Assembly (NCBI RefSeq): GCF_900128445.1
Contig: NZ_LT671417.1
Location: 434,001 to 498,000, forward strand
Source: Thermophilibacter provencensis
GTDB taxonomy: Bacteria > Actinomycetota > Coriobacteriia > Coriobacteriales > Atopobiaceae
Reading direction: 5' to 3'
Length of the DNA: 64,000 bases
The notes under the pieces: model-generated
Database searches by the model: none
Seen by the model: the letters and a program-made list of their open reading frames with translations, nothing else
Told to the model about the DNA's origin: nothing
Part shown: one piece after another, positions 1-8,985 of the stretch
Layout: each line of letters begins with the position of its first letter
How positions within the stretch are numbered: the stretch's first letter is position 1
Translations under genes and position numbers: made by a program

Positions 1-392
1 ATCTCCTGAGAGGTAGCCATCGCGGAGTATGTGACGAGGAAGTCGCCGTTATACTTCTTCTCGAGCGAATGGGATGTTGCACTGCCATTTTCATCCACGC
101 CGCTGAACGTAACACTGTCCCCGGCGGAGACGGATTTATCCGCCCAAACGCGACCAGAGTACCGCGTTGAGATGGTTTCGGAACCGGCAGTTCCGGGCAT
201 CCCGAATATATCTTTGTATGCATCCGCCGTCGAGGCATCCGCCACGTAGTTAGTTGCCCCGTCTGTGTTAGCCAGCGCCATCTCCGCGCCGGCAAACACG
301 CAGACTGCAAGGACAGAGAGGAGCGCCATGAGCGCGCCCATCGCCTTGAAGGTACCCCCGGCCCTCTTGATCGCTCTCAGACTACGTGCCAT
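1..392 (-). CDS. Secreted surface protein, vWA/pilin-adhesin type, N-terminal part only
   Basis: Reading leftwards from ATG at 392 there is an open frame of 130 codons that runs off the window edge without a stop. The first 41 or so residues form a Sec signal peptide: a basic start (MARSLRAIKR), a long hydrophobic core and an ALA end. After that the frame contains TRYSGRVWADKSV, a stretch I associate with large vWA-containing, cell-wall-anchored proteins of Coriobacteria and Clostridia; that link is from memory, not a search. A GGGAG ribosome site lies 7 bases upstream of the ATG. The C-terminus, and so any LPXTG anchor, is outside the window. Its likely role is surface display or adhesion. 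Sure of the secreted protein, less sure of the family. Confidence 0.7.
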   Translation of the reverse strand, partial: MARSLRAIKRAGGTFKAMGALMALLSVLAVCVFAGAEMALANTDGATNYVADASTADAYKDIFGMPGTAGSETISTRYSGRVWADKSVSAGDSVTFSGVDENGSATSHSLEKKYNGDFLVTYSAMATSQE

Positions 393-1221
393 ATGCCCAC
401 TCCCAACCATTCTGCTGCGTCTTAGCTTCGGCTTAGCGTCGCGATAGAGTTATTCAGCTAATTGTTTGGAACTCTATCAGTAGGGGGGTACAAAAAACAA
501 TACCCCCTCCGTCTTTTTTACAATCTAATTTATTATCATTTGTTAATGATCATACTACTAATGTTTACTTTATACTTAGTTTCTTTAGTTTATAGATATG
601 TATTCTTCTATTTGTTTATATGTCTGTATCTCAGATTGTTAAAACTAAAAAGTGTAGTAGGGGGTATTTTGTTACCCATCACACCCTTTCATTTTTCTGA
701 AAGATAACAATCTAGGATTACGTGATGTATTCTGGGGTTCTGTGGGTCACCTCAGATGTCTTTGCTCCCGAAAGGCAGTTGCTGAGAAGAGCGTTGGAGC
801 GCCGCGCTCCCTCCCTGGTCTGACCGTGCCAGACGGACCCACCGCTGCGCGTAACGTGGAGACACACGCTGTGCGCACGGTCGACTGCCCCACATCGGAT
901 ACAACATACGAATCTCTATATAGAATCGAGAAGGCCATGGGCGTTCATTGAGGCAATCCTCTGATCCGGAACGACGCACCCCACCTTCATCCCCTTGACC
1001 AGCGCCGTGCAGAGGCCCGTGCGGGTACGGGACCGAGCTGGGGGGTCGTCGACGATCCCACGCGGGTAGCCCGTCACCGCTTATGCTCAAAGGCATAACC
1101 GCAGGGCTGTTTCCTCGGAAGCTCTCCAACCTGTCGGCATCGCCGCATAAAGGAAAATATCAGGTCAGGGCTCCTCCTTGACTGAATAGGAAAAATTAGG
1201 AAATAAAGGAAAGGAGACGAC
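393..1221. other. Long intergenic region with a very AT-rich core
   Basis: About 830 bases without a convincing gene, between two divergent genes. Positions about 460-730 are strikingly AT-rich in a GC-rich chromosome. Two related dyads flank this core: GGGGGTA (484-490) with TACCCCC (501-507), and GGGTA (662-666) with TACCC (673-677). The first is followed on the plus strand by GTCTTTTTT (511-519), so it could act as a terminator; both could instead be operators for the surface-protein promoter. Small ORFs here have no family signature and no good ribosome sites. The part from 740 to 1200 shows nothing recognisable. Confidence 0.5.
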
Positions 1222-2334
1222 ATGGTCCACGATGAGATCTTCTCTCCGTCATTTGGCAACAGGCCGTCATACCTTGTGGGACGCCAGGACATCATGACCT
1301 CCCTCATCGAGGGCCTGCGCAGCGCGCCCGGAAGCAAGGACCGGGCCGTCGTGCTCCTCGGACAGCGGGGCAGCGGAAAGACCGTCCTCCTCTGGGAGCT
1401 TGCGGAGCGGGCGGCAAAAGACGGGCTTGTGATTGCCTCGCCCACAATTGCCTCGGAAGCAATGCTCACTCGCATCGTCGAAAAGATTCAGGAGAGCGGG
1501 GCTCAGTACGTCGAAGGCACGCGTTCCGCATCGCTTTCTGGTGGCAGCCTCGGCGCGCTGGGATTCTCCTTTGGACTTGAGTTCATGCGCGAGGTGGAGA
1601 AGACGAAGTCCACGCAGTACAAACTTGTTCGACTTGCCCGCGAGGTAACGTCAGCCGGCCACGGAACGCTCATTCTTGTGGACGAGCTGCAGGCAAACTC
1701 CCCTGAGGTGCGGCAGCTCGTAACCGTGTATCAGGAGATGGTCGGAGAAGGGCTTGACGTCTCCCTTGTCATGGCGGGACTGCCTGGGGCGGTCGCAGCC
1801 ACGCCCAACGACCGCGTTCTGACGTTCCTCAACCGGGCACGAAAGATCAAGCTTTCCAGCCTTTCCATCAGCGACATCGATGCGTTTTACGCAGATGCGT
1901 TCGCGCGGCTTGGAATCTCGATCGACGCTTCCTTGCGAAGGGAGGCCGCGCAGTTCACGCAGGGATCTCCGTACATGCTGCAGCTCGTTGGCCACGCCAT
2001 CACGCAGAGAGCCGACGGCGCGGGCCCCCTCAGCGAGGGCGCGCTGAGGGACGCGCTGGCCTGCGCTCGCGAGGACTTCGAGAACGACGTGTGCTCAACG
2101 ACCCTCTCCGAGCTCTCGGACGTGGACGTTGAGTTCTTGGGCGCGATGGCCGCAGACGATGGGCCGAGCAGGGTCTCAGGTGTGGCCGAGCGCATGGGCG
2201 TCACGGTCGACTACGCTCAGAAGTACCGAAGGAGGCTCATAAACGCCGGCGTCATCGAGCCCGCGCGGCGTGGGTACGTGAGGTTCGCGGTACCCTACCT
2301 CGCCAATCATATGCGCAGGGCCCGTCTGGACTGA
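1222..2334 (+). CDS. AAA ATPase, ORC1/Cdc6-like, with C-terminal winged helix
   Basis: A 370-residue cytoplasmic ATPase. Walker A is GQRGSGKT (residues 47-54) and Walker B is TLILVDEL (149-156). The C-terminal 80 residues look like a winged helix (SRVSGVAERMGVTVDYAQKY, then RRGYVRFAVP). This is the AAA_16 / archaeal-Cdc6-like architecture often found as an orphan ATP-binding protein in actinobacteria. Actual substrates are unknown; proteins of this shape usually bind DNA or nucleoprotein. An AAAGGAGA ribosome site precedes the ATG. It stands alone between a divergent surface-protein gene and a convergent ABC exporter. It is not the bacterial initiator, since dnaA is present elsewhere. Confidence 0.75.
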   Translation: MVHDEIFSPSFGNRPSYLVGRQDIMTSLIEGLRSAPGSKDRAVVLLGQRGSGKTVLLWELAERAAKDGLVIASPTIASEAMLTRIVEKIQESGAQYVEGTRSASLSGGSLGALGFSFGLEFMREVEKTKSTQYKLVRLAREVTSAGHGTLILVDELQANSPEVRQLVTVYQEMVGEGLDVSLVMAGLPGAVAATPNDRVLTFLNRARKIKLSSLSISDIDAFYADAFARLGISIDASLRREAAQFTQGSPYMLQLVGHAITQRADGAGPLSEGALRDALACAREDFENDVCSTTLSELSDVDVEFLGAMAADDGPSRVSGVAERMGVTVDYAQKYRRRLINAGVIEPARRGYVRFAVPYLANHMRRARLD

Positions 2335-2516
2335 CGGCGCCACAGCGTATTGCCCGGAGAGGAAAACGCCCCGGACTTCCGTGCGCTGCGACGCTCTCTG
2401 GTGGGACGTCCTTCTCGCAAGGCCCTGAACAGGCATGGCGTGAGACATCGCCGTCGCTCTGCGAGACAACGCACGGAGGCCGGGACGTTGGTGGGAGGGG
2501 CACCCCGAGCGCTGCG

Positions 2517-4277
2517 CTACCCGGCGAACTGCATGGCGTAGTAGCGCGCGTAGGTCCCACCGCGGGCGAGGAGCTCCTCGTGCGTCCCGCGCTCGGAGAC
2601 GTGGCCGCCCTCCATGGTGACGATCTCGTCGGCGTTCTTGATGGTGGAGAGGCGGTGGGCGATTACCAGCGTGGTTCGTCCGCGAGAGAGCTCGGCCAGA
2701 GACTCCTGAACCGCCTGCTCCGACTCATTGTCGAGGGCAGACGTGGCCTCGTCAAAGATGAGGATGGGCGGGTTCTTGAGGAAGACGCGCGCGATAGCAA
2801 TGCGCTGCTTCTGCCCACCGGAAAGATGGCTCCCGCGCTCGCCCACCTCGGTCTCGTAGCCCTCGGGCAGGCCCTCCACAAAGTCGGCGATGTTGGCCTT
2901 TCGCGCGGCGTCGCGAATCTCCTCCATGGTGGCGTCCGGGCTGCCGTAGGCTATGTTCTCAGCGATGGTCCCATCAAAGAGGTAGACGTCCTGCTGGACG
3001 AGGCCGATGGACTCGCGCAGGCTCCTCTGCGTGACGTCGCGCACGTCCTGTCCGTCAATAGAGATGGAACCGGAATCAACGTCGTAGAATCGCGGCAGCA
3101 GCGAGCAGGTGGTGGACTTTCCCCCGCCGGACGGCCCCACGAGCGCGATGGTCTCGCCGGGAGCGATGTCCAGGCTGAGGTGGCGAATCACCACGTCGTC
3201 CTTCTCGCCCGCCGCGCCGGGGTATGCAAAGCAGACGTCGCGGTAGCTGACGGCTCCCTCGGTCACGCGCAGGTCGGGGGCACCGGGCTTGTCCTGAATG
3301 TCGGGCTGGGTCTCAATGACCTCGTGGAACCTCTTGAAGCCCGCGATGGCCTTCTGGAAGGTCTCGGTGAAGTCCAGGATGCTCGTGATCGGCGCGGTGA
3401 AGAGCGAGATGTAGAGCGCGTAGGTGGCGAGGTCCATCGCCTGCATCTGCCCGTTTGCTATCAGCCAGCCGCCAAACACCACCACGGCGGTGTTGAGCGC
3501 GCCCATCATGACCGCGATGGCGGCCTGATAGCGGCCCATCGCCCGATACATGCGCGTCTTTGAGTCGAGATAGGCGTCGTTGCTGCGGCGGAACTTGGCG
3601 CGCTCCACGTCCTCGGCGGCAAAGCTCTTGACCACGCGTACGCCGGCGAGGGAGTCCTCGAGGCGGCTGTTCACGCCGGAGATGCGGACGCGATTCTCGG
3701 TGTAGACGGCGCGCATCTGCCAGTTTGCGTACACGTTGTAGACCACGAGCAGGCACGCAATGAGCGCGAGGACGCCCGTGAGGGGGAGGTTGATCGTGGA
3801 GAGGATCACGAACGAGCCCGCAACCTCCACGACGCCTATGAGGATGAACTCGGGACCGTGGTGCGCCGCCTCGGAGATGTCAAAGAGGTCGGAGACCAGG
3901 CGGCTCATGAGGTCGCCGGACTTGTGGTGGTCAAAGTAGGAGAAGCTCATGCGCTCGTAGGCGTCGAAGAGGTCCTCGCGCATGCGGCTCTCCATGCGGG
4001 CGCCCATGACGTGCCCCCAGAAGATGACGAAGTAGCGGCAGACGAAGCGCAGGGCATACATGCACACGAGGCCCACCGCCAGATAGGCGAGGGCGCCCAT
4101 GATGGCATCGGGCCCCTCGGTGAAGAGGCCGCCGGTGAGGGAGCGCAGGATCTGGGGGAACGCGAGGTCTATCGCGGCCACGGTGACGGCGGCGATGATG
4201 TCAATGACAAAGAGGTGCAGCTGTCCGTGATAGTACGAGAGGAACGAGCGGAAGAGCGAGCGGTGCTGAGCGGGCAT
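2517..4277 (-). CDS. ABC exporter, fused permease-ATPase (MsbA/LmrA type)
   Basis: A half-transporter of 586 residues, the usual length for this class. Residues 20-320 form a six-helix type I exporter membrane domain, including the coupling-helix region GDLMSRLVSDL. The ATPase domain has Walker A GPSGGGKST (381-389), signature LSGGQ (485-489), Walker B ILIFDE (505-510) and an H-loop histidine at 541 (VIAHRLS). All catalytic residues are present, so a homodimer should be active. The substrate cannot be told from sequence: lipids, peptides or drugs are all possible. No partner gene is adjacent. A long leader with strong hairpins lies upstream. Confidence 0.9.
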   Translation of the reverse strand: MPAQHRSLFRSFLSYYHGQLHLFVIDIIAAVTVAAIDLAFPQILRSLTGGLFTEGPDAIMGALAYLAVGLVCMYALRFVCRYFVIFWGHVMGARMESRMREDLFDAYERMSFSYFDHHKSGDLMSRLVSDLFDISEAAHHGPEFILIGVVEVAGSFVILSTINLPLTGVLALIACLLVVYNVYANWQMRAVYTENRVRISGVNSRLEDSLAGVRVVKSFAAEDVERAKFRRSNDAYLDSKTRMYRAMGRYQAAIAVMMGALNTAVVVFGGWLIANGQMQAMDLATYALYISLFTAPITSILDFTETFQKAIAGFKRFHEVIETQPDIQDKPGAPDLRVTEGAVSYRDVCFAYPGAAGEKDDVVIRHLSLDIAPGETIALVGPSGGGKSTTCSLLPRFYDVDSGSISIDGQDVRDVTQRSLRESIGLVQQDVYLFDGTIAENIAYGSPDATMEEIRDAARKANIADFVEGLPEGYETEVGERGSHLSGGQKQRIAIARVFLKNPPILIFDEATSALDNESEQAVQESLAELSRGRTTLVIAHRLSTIKNADEIVTMEGGHVSERGTHEELLARGGTYARYYAMQFAG

Positions 4278-4675
4278 GGAACTCCCTTGGCCATCTGGTC
4301 GAATCGTGCGCAGACAAGGGTATCACCGCAGATGGGCACAGACGGCGCGGAAGCGCGAATCACAGACGAACCGCTCGCGGCACAGCTCCGGCAGGTTGGC
4401 AGCGCATGCCGAGCCCCGTCACCGGCGCCTCCCCATAGGGGCGCGCCCGCTCTAGGGCGAGCGGGCGCGGGGAGGGAAGATATGTCCCCACTGTACGCGC
4501 CGCCGCGCAGGTTGCGGTAACCAGCCGGTAAGGCCTCAGTAAGACACGGCGCGCACGTGGGCCAGAAGGCGCCGCCGAAGGCACCAGGCAGCCCGCTCGC
4601 ATAAAAGCCTCTGGTAGACGACCTTGCGTCAGCAGATACGCTGGCGAGATCCATAGACCTTCAGAAAGGAATGCG
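4278..4675. promoter_or_regulatory. Divergent leader region with nested GC hairpins
   Basis: About 400 bases separate the ABC exporter (leftwards) from the LPNTG adhesin (rightwards). A perfect 11-bp hairpin (4442-4452 with 4459-4469) is partly nested in a second pairing: CCTCCCC (from about 4425) can pair with GGGGAGG (about 4468-4475), or its CCCC can pair with the nearer GGGG across ATA. These are alternative folds. They may be a terminator or attenuator for the exporter transcript. No gene is seen in the gap. AGAAAGGA just before 4676 is the adhesin ribosome site. Confidence 0.4.
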
Positions 4676-6898
4676 ATGAAATCACAGGTCAAACGAAGAA
4701 GAGGTGCGCGGGGGATTGGCCCCCTCATCGCCGTCGCATTTGTCGTCGTGGCAACCCTGATTGCGGGAGTGCGACCGGCGGGGGCGGCCGAGGTGGGGTC
4801 TGTAGACGCCCTCTCCGGCGTGTCCGCTCGCGGCGGGAACTATGACGACCTTCTGTCAGCAGACAGCGGGTACACTCCGGAGTCCGGCGGGTTCTCGTCG
4901 AACATCGGCCTCTCCGCCACCCTCACCCTGGCGCATGACCCCAAGGCTCCCCTCAAGGCCGGCGATACCTTCAGCTTTGGCCTCGTCCCCGATGACGAGT
5001 TTGCCGCCAAGTTTTGGTACGTCTACAACAGCGATCAGATGAAGTTTCGCTCCGTTCTTGATGAGAGCACCGACGAGGAGATCGCCACCATCAGCTGGTC
5101 GAGCAACAACACCCTTACGCTGACCTTCACGGAAGCCGCCGAGGGGAAGTCAGAGGTTCGCTGCAGCTTCTCTTCCATTCCCTTTACGTATACCCCGCGC
5201 GACATCTACAACTGGTTCTCTGCCAACAAGGACTCCGAGCGCATTCACCAGACGCCCGAGGGTCGCCGGTACGTAGACGTGACCTACCACCTTACCGTGA
5301 ACGGTCAGAGGACTGACAGGGCCATGACGCTCCGGGTGCTCGAGCCGAAGGGCTCGCAGCCAACGAGCGCGAGCATCGAGAAGCGCCGCGGCGGCCTTCA
5401 GCCGGACGGCACGCTCTATTACGAGATCGCCGTCAGCACGCTGCTCGCCCCGGTGAACGAGCTTGTCATGTATGACACCCCTGACGTCAATCTGCGCTGG
5501 GACCACAAGCTCACGATTTACAACATGCTGGGCACCACCATCTATGGTGACAAGGCGCTCTCCCTTGACTCCGCCGCGCCCTACTACAACATCACCAAGC
5601 GCTCCTCTGACCCCTCGACCGCCGAGGTGGGCGACTTCCAGATCTGGATGTACGACGTCTACTTCCTCGCAGACCGCGAGGGACAGGAGCAGACCAGGCA
5701 GGCGACATACGAAGAGGTCGCGCACCCCATCACGCACCTCGACCCGCGCTTCCCAGGAGAGCGCCGCGAGCTTCCCGAGGAGTTCCAGACCTCCATCAGC
5801 CCCGTTGCCACCCCTAAGAGCATCCTCGTCACCGTTCCCGCAGGGCAGCAGCTAAGCACCGAGCAGCAGAGGCTCATCGACGAGACGTCGGCCGGCGGCA
5901 GCAAGGGGCTCTCCTCCAAGGACAACGCAGGCGTGGTCGGCGTTGGGTTCAAAATCGTCATCCACAACCTTCCCAACAACGTTCAGGACGGGGTCGGCGG
6001 GCGCTACAACTTCTCGTATTTCATGAAGCCCGTCAGGGACTCCAAGTTCACCGACAACGAGAACAGCCCGCTCTACTGGAACTCCTCCTCTTACTACATT
6101 CAGGAGATCCCAACCTGCACGAGCGAGGACGTCGAGGGGGGCAAGCAGTGCGTCCCCATCTCCTACGAGAAGAGCTCGGCCTCGGACGCCAACTCCCGGG
6201 AGACCTCCTCGACCAACGTCTCTACGAGCGTCCCCAGCGGAAAGGTGACGGGATCGACCAAGGGGAGCCGCGTCGTCGTGCGCTATCGCGAGAAGGTGAC
6301 CGATAACTACCTCGCCGACCCCGAGGTACTCGTGGGGGCCACGGGAGACGCCTACGATGCCCTGGCGCTCAAGAAGGACTTCCCGGGCTATGCGTTTGAC
6401 TCCGCCTCCTCCGACTTTGCTCCCGCCCAGGGGGCCTTTGCCAACGAGCCCCAGACGGTTGTGCTCGAGTACGTCCCCATCGCGTACGGGAGCCTCGTCG
6501 TGAGACACATCGACCACGAGACGGGTGAGCGCCTCACCGACGACGTCACCTCACAGCACGCCGTCGGAGAGCAATACGCAACGCAGGGGCGCGCTTTTGA
6601 CGGGTACGAGCTCCTCGTCACCCCGGAAAACGCCCGCGGGTCGATCGTCGCGGGGACGACGACAGTCACCTACGAGTACGCGAGGAAGAAGCAGCCTGAG
6701 ACCAAGCCAGAGCCCAAGCCCCAGCCGGACGGCAACCAGGGCGCGGGCAAGGGAGGGGGTGCTACCACGCAGGCCTCCAAGAGGAGCGCCAGAAGGAGCG
6801 CCCTGCCCAACACGGGTGAGCCGGGCACCTTCCTCGTGGCAGCGGCGCTCGCGGGCGGCGCGGCGCTGCTTTTCTCCCGTCATCTCCGCAGGGAGTAG
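4676..6898 (+). CDS. Cell-wall-anchored adhesin, MucBP repeats and LPNTG motif
   Basis: A 740-residue secreted protein. Residues 1-38 are a signal peptide ending AGAA. A large beta-rich N-terminal region of about 450 residues follows and resembles adhesive domains of Gram-positive MSCRAMMs, though I do not recognise a specific family. Two MucBP-like repeats follow (one from about SRVVVRYREKVT, the second from SLVVRHIDHETGERL to VTYEYA), then a Pro/Lys/Gly-rich wall-spanning stretch. The C-terminus has the sorting motif LPNTG, a hydrophobic helix and a basic tail (RHLRRE). Housekeeping sortase should anchor it to peptidoglycan. Mucin binding is inferred from the family only. It stands alone and ends at a strong hairpin. 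Confidence 0.85.
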   Translation: MKSQVKRRRGARGIGPLIAVAFVVVATLIAGVRPAGAAEVGSVDALSGVSARGGNYDDLLSADSGYTPESGGFSSNIGLSATLTLAHDPKAPLKAGDTFSFGLVPDDEFAAKFWYVYNSDQMKFRSVLDESTDEEIATISWSSNNTLTLTFTEAAEGKSEVRCSFSSIPFTYTPRDIYNWFSANKDSERIHQTPEGRRYVDVTYHLTVNGQRTDRAMTLRVLEPKGSQPTSASIEKRRGGLQPDGTLYYEIAVSTLLAPVNELVMYDTPDVNLRWDHKLTIYNMLGTTIYGDKALSLDSAAPYYNITKRSSDPSTAEVGDFQIWMYDVYFLADREGQEQTRQATYEEVAHPITHLDPRFPGERRELPEEFQTSISPVATPKSILVTVPAGQQLSTEQQRLIDETSAGGSKGLSSKDNAGVVGVGFKIVIHNLPNNVQDGVGGRYNFSYFMKPVRDSKFTDNENSPLYWNSSSYYIQEIPTCTSEDVEGGKQCVPISYEKSSASDANSRETSSTNVSTSVPSGKVTGSTKGSRVVVRYREKVTDNYLADPEVLVGATGDAYDALALKKDFPGYAFDSASSDFAPAQGAFANEPQTVVLEYVPIAYGSLVVRHIDHETGERLTDDVTSQHAVGEQYATQGRAFDGYELLVTPENARGSIVAGTTTVTYEYARKKQPETKPEPKPQPDGNQGAGKGGGATTQASKRSARRSALPNTGEPGTFLVAAALAGGAALLFSRHLRRE

Positions 6899-6912
6899 GT
6901 CGCCTCACTGAT

Positions 6913-6951
6913 AACGGGGGGGCGCCCCGCATCCGAGGCGCGCCCCCCGTT
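6913..6951 (+). terminator. GC-rich hairpin after the LPNTG adhesin
   Basis: AACGGGGGG (6913-6921) pairs with CCCCCCGTT (6943-6951), with a further inner GCGCC/GGCGC pairing. It sits 15 bases after the adhesin stop. There is no clear T run, so it is terminator-like rather than a textbook intrinsic terminator. It directly abuts a repeat of the palindrome family. Confidence 0.6.
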
Positions 6952-7077
6952 CCTGACAAAAGTGACAGGGTCGTTTGTCAGATTATCGCCCAGTCGCACG
7001 ACTCCGTTGGTCCTTCTTCCTCCGGCGCCGACAGGACAAGCTGGTTTCTGACAAAAGACCCTGTCCCCATTGTCAGG
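6952..7077. repeat. Palindromic repeat, TGACAAA type (diverged copy)
   Basis: Two inverted units: CCTGACAAAAGTGACAGGG begins at 6952, and a matching inverted unit ends with TTGTCAGG at 7077. The arms are imperfect and 65 bases separate them, so this copy looks older than the compact ones at 20281, 30083 and 42056. It lies between the convergent adhesin and winged-helix genes. Confidence 0.75.
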
Positions 7078-7080
7078 AGA

Positions 7081-7365
7081 CTAGCTCACGCTCTGGGCGA
7101 CGAGCGGAGAGCCAGATGCGGCGAGCCGGTAGCAGTTGGCAAGCTGCGCGCCATTCTCGTCATAGGTCGGCTCCGAGAGAAGCAGTCCATCAGCACGAAG
7201 CCGAGAAATCGACTTGCTCACGGTCACCTTGCTCCGCCCGAGGGCCATGGCAAGCGCCTCCTTAGAGCAGGGGCTCCCCTCGTGGTCGGCAACGTACGAG
7301 AGAATCTGCCGCTCGGTCGGCGTCAGCCTACGTGGGGAATAGATAATGACCCTGCTCTCTGACAT
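7081..7365 (-). CDS. Small winged-helix transcriptional regulator
   Basis: A 94-residue protein, essentially one DNA-binding domain: RRLTPTERQILSYVADHEG is followed by a helix-turn-helix (CSKEALAMALGRSKVTVSKSI) and a wing (ADGLLLSEPTYDENG). The fold is MarR/AsnC-like. A GAGAGGGG ribosome site precedes the ATG at 7365. It lies 90 bases downstream of the pilus operon on the same strand, past a hairpin, so it may be read through from it or be separate. A role in pilus control is a guess from position only. Confidence 0.65.
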   Translation of the reverse strand: MSESRVIIYSPRRLTPTERQILSYVADHEGSPCSKEALAMALGRSKVTVSKSISRLRADGLLLSEPTYDENGAQLANCYRLAASGSPLVAQSVS

Positions 7366-7404
7366 CCTCGCGCACCCCTCTCGTTACCCATTCCTACGAC
7401 GTAC

Positions 7405-7432
7405 GGCCAGCCCCACCTTCATGGGGCTGGCC
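7405..7432 (-). terminator. Hairpin at the end of the pilus operon
   Basis: GGCCAGCCCC (7405-7414) pairs perfectly with GGGGCTGGCC (7423-7432) around an 8-base loop, just past the basal pilin stop. No T run follows on the minus strand, so termination may be partial. Confidence 0.55.
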
Positions 7433-7456
7433 GCCCTAGAAATCCTGTAGATACGG

Positions 7457-8101
7457 TTACCTGCGCAGCTTCCGCACCACGAGCGCAGCCCCGACAATCG
7501 CCACGCCGCACACCGCCACCGCGGCAATCGGGAGCTCGGGTTCGCCGGTTTCCGGCGTGTCCTCCTCCGTCGGGGGCGGCGTGGGCTTCTTCTCGAGCTC
7601 CAGCTTGGGGCTGGCATCGATGTCGTAGACGTAGGAGCCATCCTCGGTCAGCGGCATACCGATGAGGAACGGGTCAATGGCGTAGTAGCCCGTCGCGGGG
7701 TCGTGCTGCACCATGACGTAGAGGCCGAGCGCGACGTCGGTGAACGTGGCCACGCCGTCATCGCCCACCGGCACGGTGACGCCGCTCAGGCCATGGGACA
7801 CGGCCCAGTCGGCCAGCGCCTGCGCGGCCTCGGGGGACTCGAGGTCGTCAAGGGAGACGCCGCTCGCCGCGCACTCAGAGGTAAGCGTGAAGATGTAGTT
7901 GCCGTCGTCGGAGACAACATCGCCCACGCGGTAGAGCGTCACGGAGCCGCCCGGGACCCGCGCGCCGTCATACGCCATGGTGACGGAGATCGTCCCCCTG
8001 CGCGACGCGTCCGGCACCTCGTGGGCGTATGCGGGAACGCTCGTGAGGCAAAGCGCCACCACCATCACCACGAGCATCGGCAGTCTCTTGAGCCACTTCA
8101 T
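7457..8101 (-). CDS. Basal/minor pilin with TPETG sorting signal
   Basis: A 214-residue secreted protein: signal peptide of about 26 residues (ending AYA), one pilin-type beta domain, a Pro/Glu-rich spacer and a C-terminal sorting signal. The sorting motif reads TPETG (within EDTPETGEPEL) instead of LPXTG, then comes a hydrophobic helix and a basic end (VVRKLRR). Small size, position last in the operon after the class C sortase, and a distinct sorting motif fit a basal subunit that the housekeeping sortase attaches to the wall. It lies 12 bases downstream of the sortase, so the two are translated from one message. Confidence 0.75.
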   Translation of the reverse strand: MKWLKRLPMLVVMVVALCLTSVPAYAHEVPDASRRGTISVTMAYDGARVPGGSVTLYRVGDVVSDDGNYIFTLTSECAASGVSLDDLESPEAAQALADWAVSHGLSGVTVPVGDDGVATFTDVALGLYVMVQHDPATGYYAIDPFLIGMPLTEDGSYVYDIDASPKLELEKKPTPPPTEEDTPETGEPELPIAAVAVCGVAIVGAALVVRKLRR

Positions 8102-8113
8102 GCGTTGTTCCTC

Positions 8114-8932
8114 CTAGCCTCTCCTGCGAGACGCCACTCGCAGGGCGATTCCAGCTGCGACCAGCGCCACGCCGGCACCTGCCATGAGCAGGGCGGGGCT
8201 GGTCGTGTCGTGAGTTACCGTATCCTCGGTCACGCGGTTGGCGACCCGGTGCCCGCGCACCAGGAGCCTATGCGTGTTGATGCCATAGGGCGTGCACGTG
8301 ACGAGCGTGCAGTAGTCCTGCTCCGGGTCGATGGTAAGCGGCTCCATGTCGTACGGGTCGACGGTGAGGATCTGGTCGACCTCGTACGTCAGGGTGCGGT
8401 CGAGCACGTTGAGGACGAAGGTGTCCCCCACCTCGAGCTTGTCGATGTCCGTGAACAGCTTGGAGCTCGGCAGGCCGCGGTGGCCCGAGAGCGCGCAGTG
8501 CGTGCCCTTGCCGCCCGTGGGAAGCGAGCTGCCCTCGATGTGGCCCGCGCCGACCTGCAGGACGGACTCCTCCGTGCCGTGGTAGATCGGCATGGAGACG
8601 CCGAGACTGGGGATGTCGATGGAGCCCATGATGCCGGTGTCGGACACCCTGAGCTGGCTCTCGTAGTCGGCACGCTCGGAGTTGTTCATCTCAAAGCGGT
8701 CCGGGTCCTGCGCAAGCTCCTGGTTGTAGCGCTCGGCGCGCTCCCAGAACGCGACGTACTGCTCTGTGTCCAACTCCGACACCTCCTCCGAGTAATCGAC
8801 GATCGCCTTCGACATGTTCATCGAGTTCCAAAGGTTGCTTACCGTTGGGTACAGCAGCAGGGAGAAACCGGCGACGAGAAGGACGATAAGGACGACGTTC
8901 GACGCTCTTCTCTTGGTGGTGCTCTTTCTCAC
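8114..8932 (-). CDS. srtC: Class C (pilus-assembly) sortase
   Basis: A 272-residue membrane-anchored transpeptidase that joins pilin subunits. There is an N-terminal helix (residues 13-30) and a C-terminal hydrophobic helix (about 246-266), as in class C enzymes. The catalytic triad is visible: His151 (LSGHRG), Cys213 (TLVTCTP) and Arg222 (HRLLVRG). It lies between the major pilin and the basal pilin. A strong hairpin between the major pilin and this gene may hold its level below that of the pilin. Confidence 0.92.
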   Translation of the reverse strand: MRKSTTKRRASNVVLIVLLVAGFSLLLYPTVSNLWNSMNMSKAIVDYSEEVSELDTEQYVAFWERAERYNQELAQDPDRFEMNNSERADYESQLRVSDTGIMGSIDIPSLGVSMPIYHGTEESVLQVGAGHIEGSSLPTGGKGTHCALSGHRGLPSSKLFTDIDKLEVGDTFVLNVLDRTLTYEVDQILTVDPYDMEPLTIDPEQDYCTLVTCTPYGINTHRLLVRGHRVANRVTEDTVTHDTTSPALLMAGAGVALVAAGIALRVASRRRG

Positions 8933-8985
8933 GCTGGCCTCTCCTTGCCACTGTAGCCGTGGGGCTATCGTGGTCTCCCGCGTCT

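Noticed and set aside
1222-2334. AAA ATPase as part of a defence or prophage cluster
   Set aside because: Neighbours are a surface protein and an ABC exporter; no nuclease, toxin or phage gene accompanies it.
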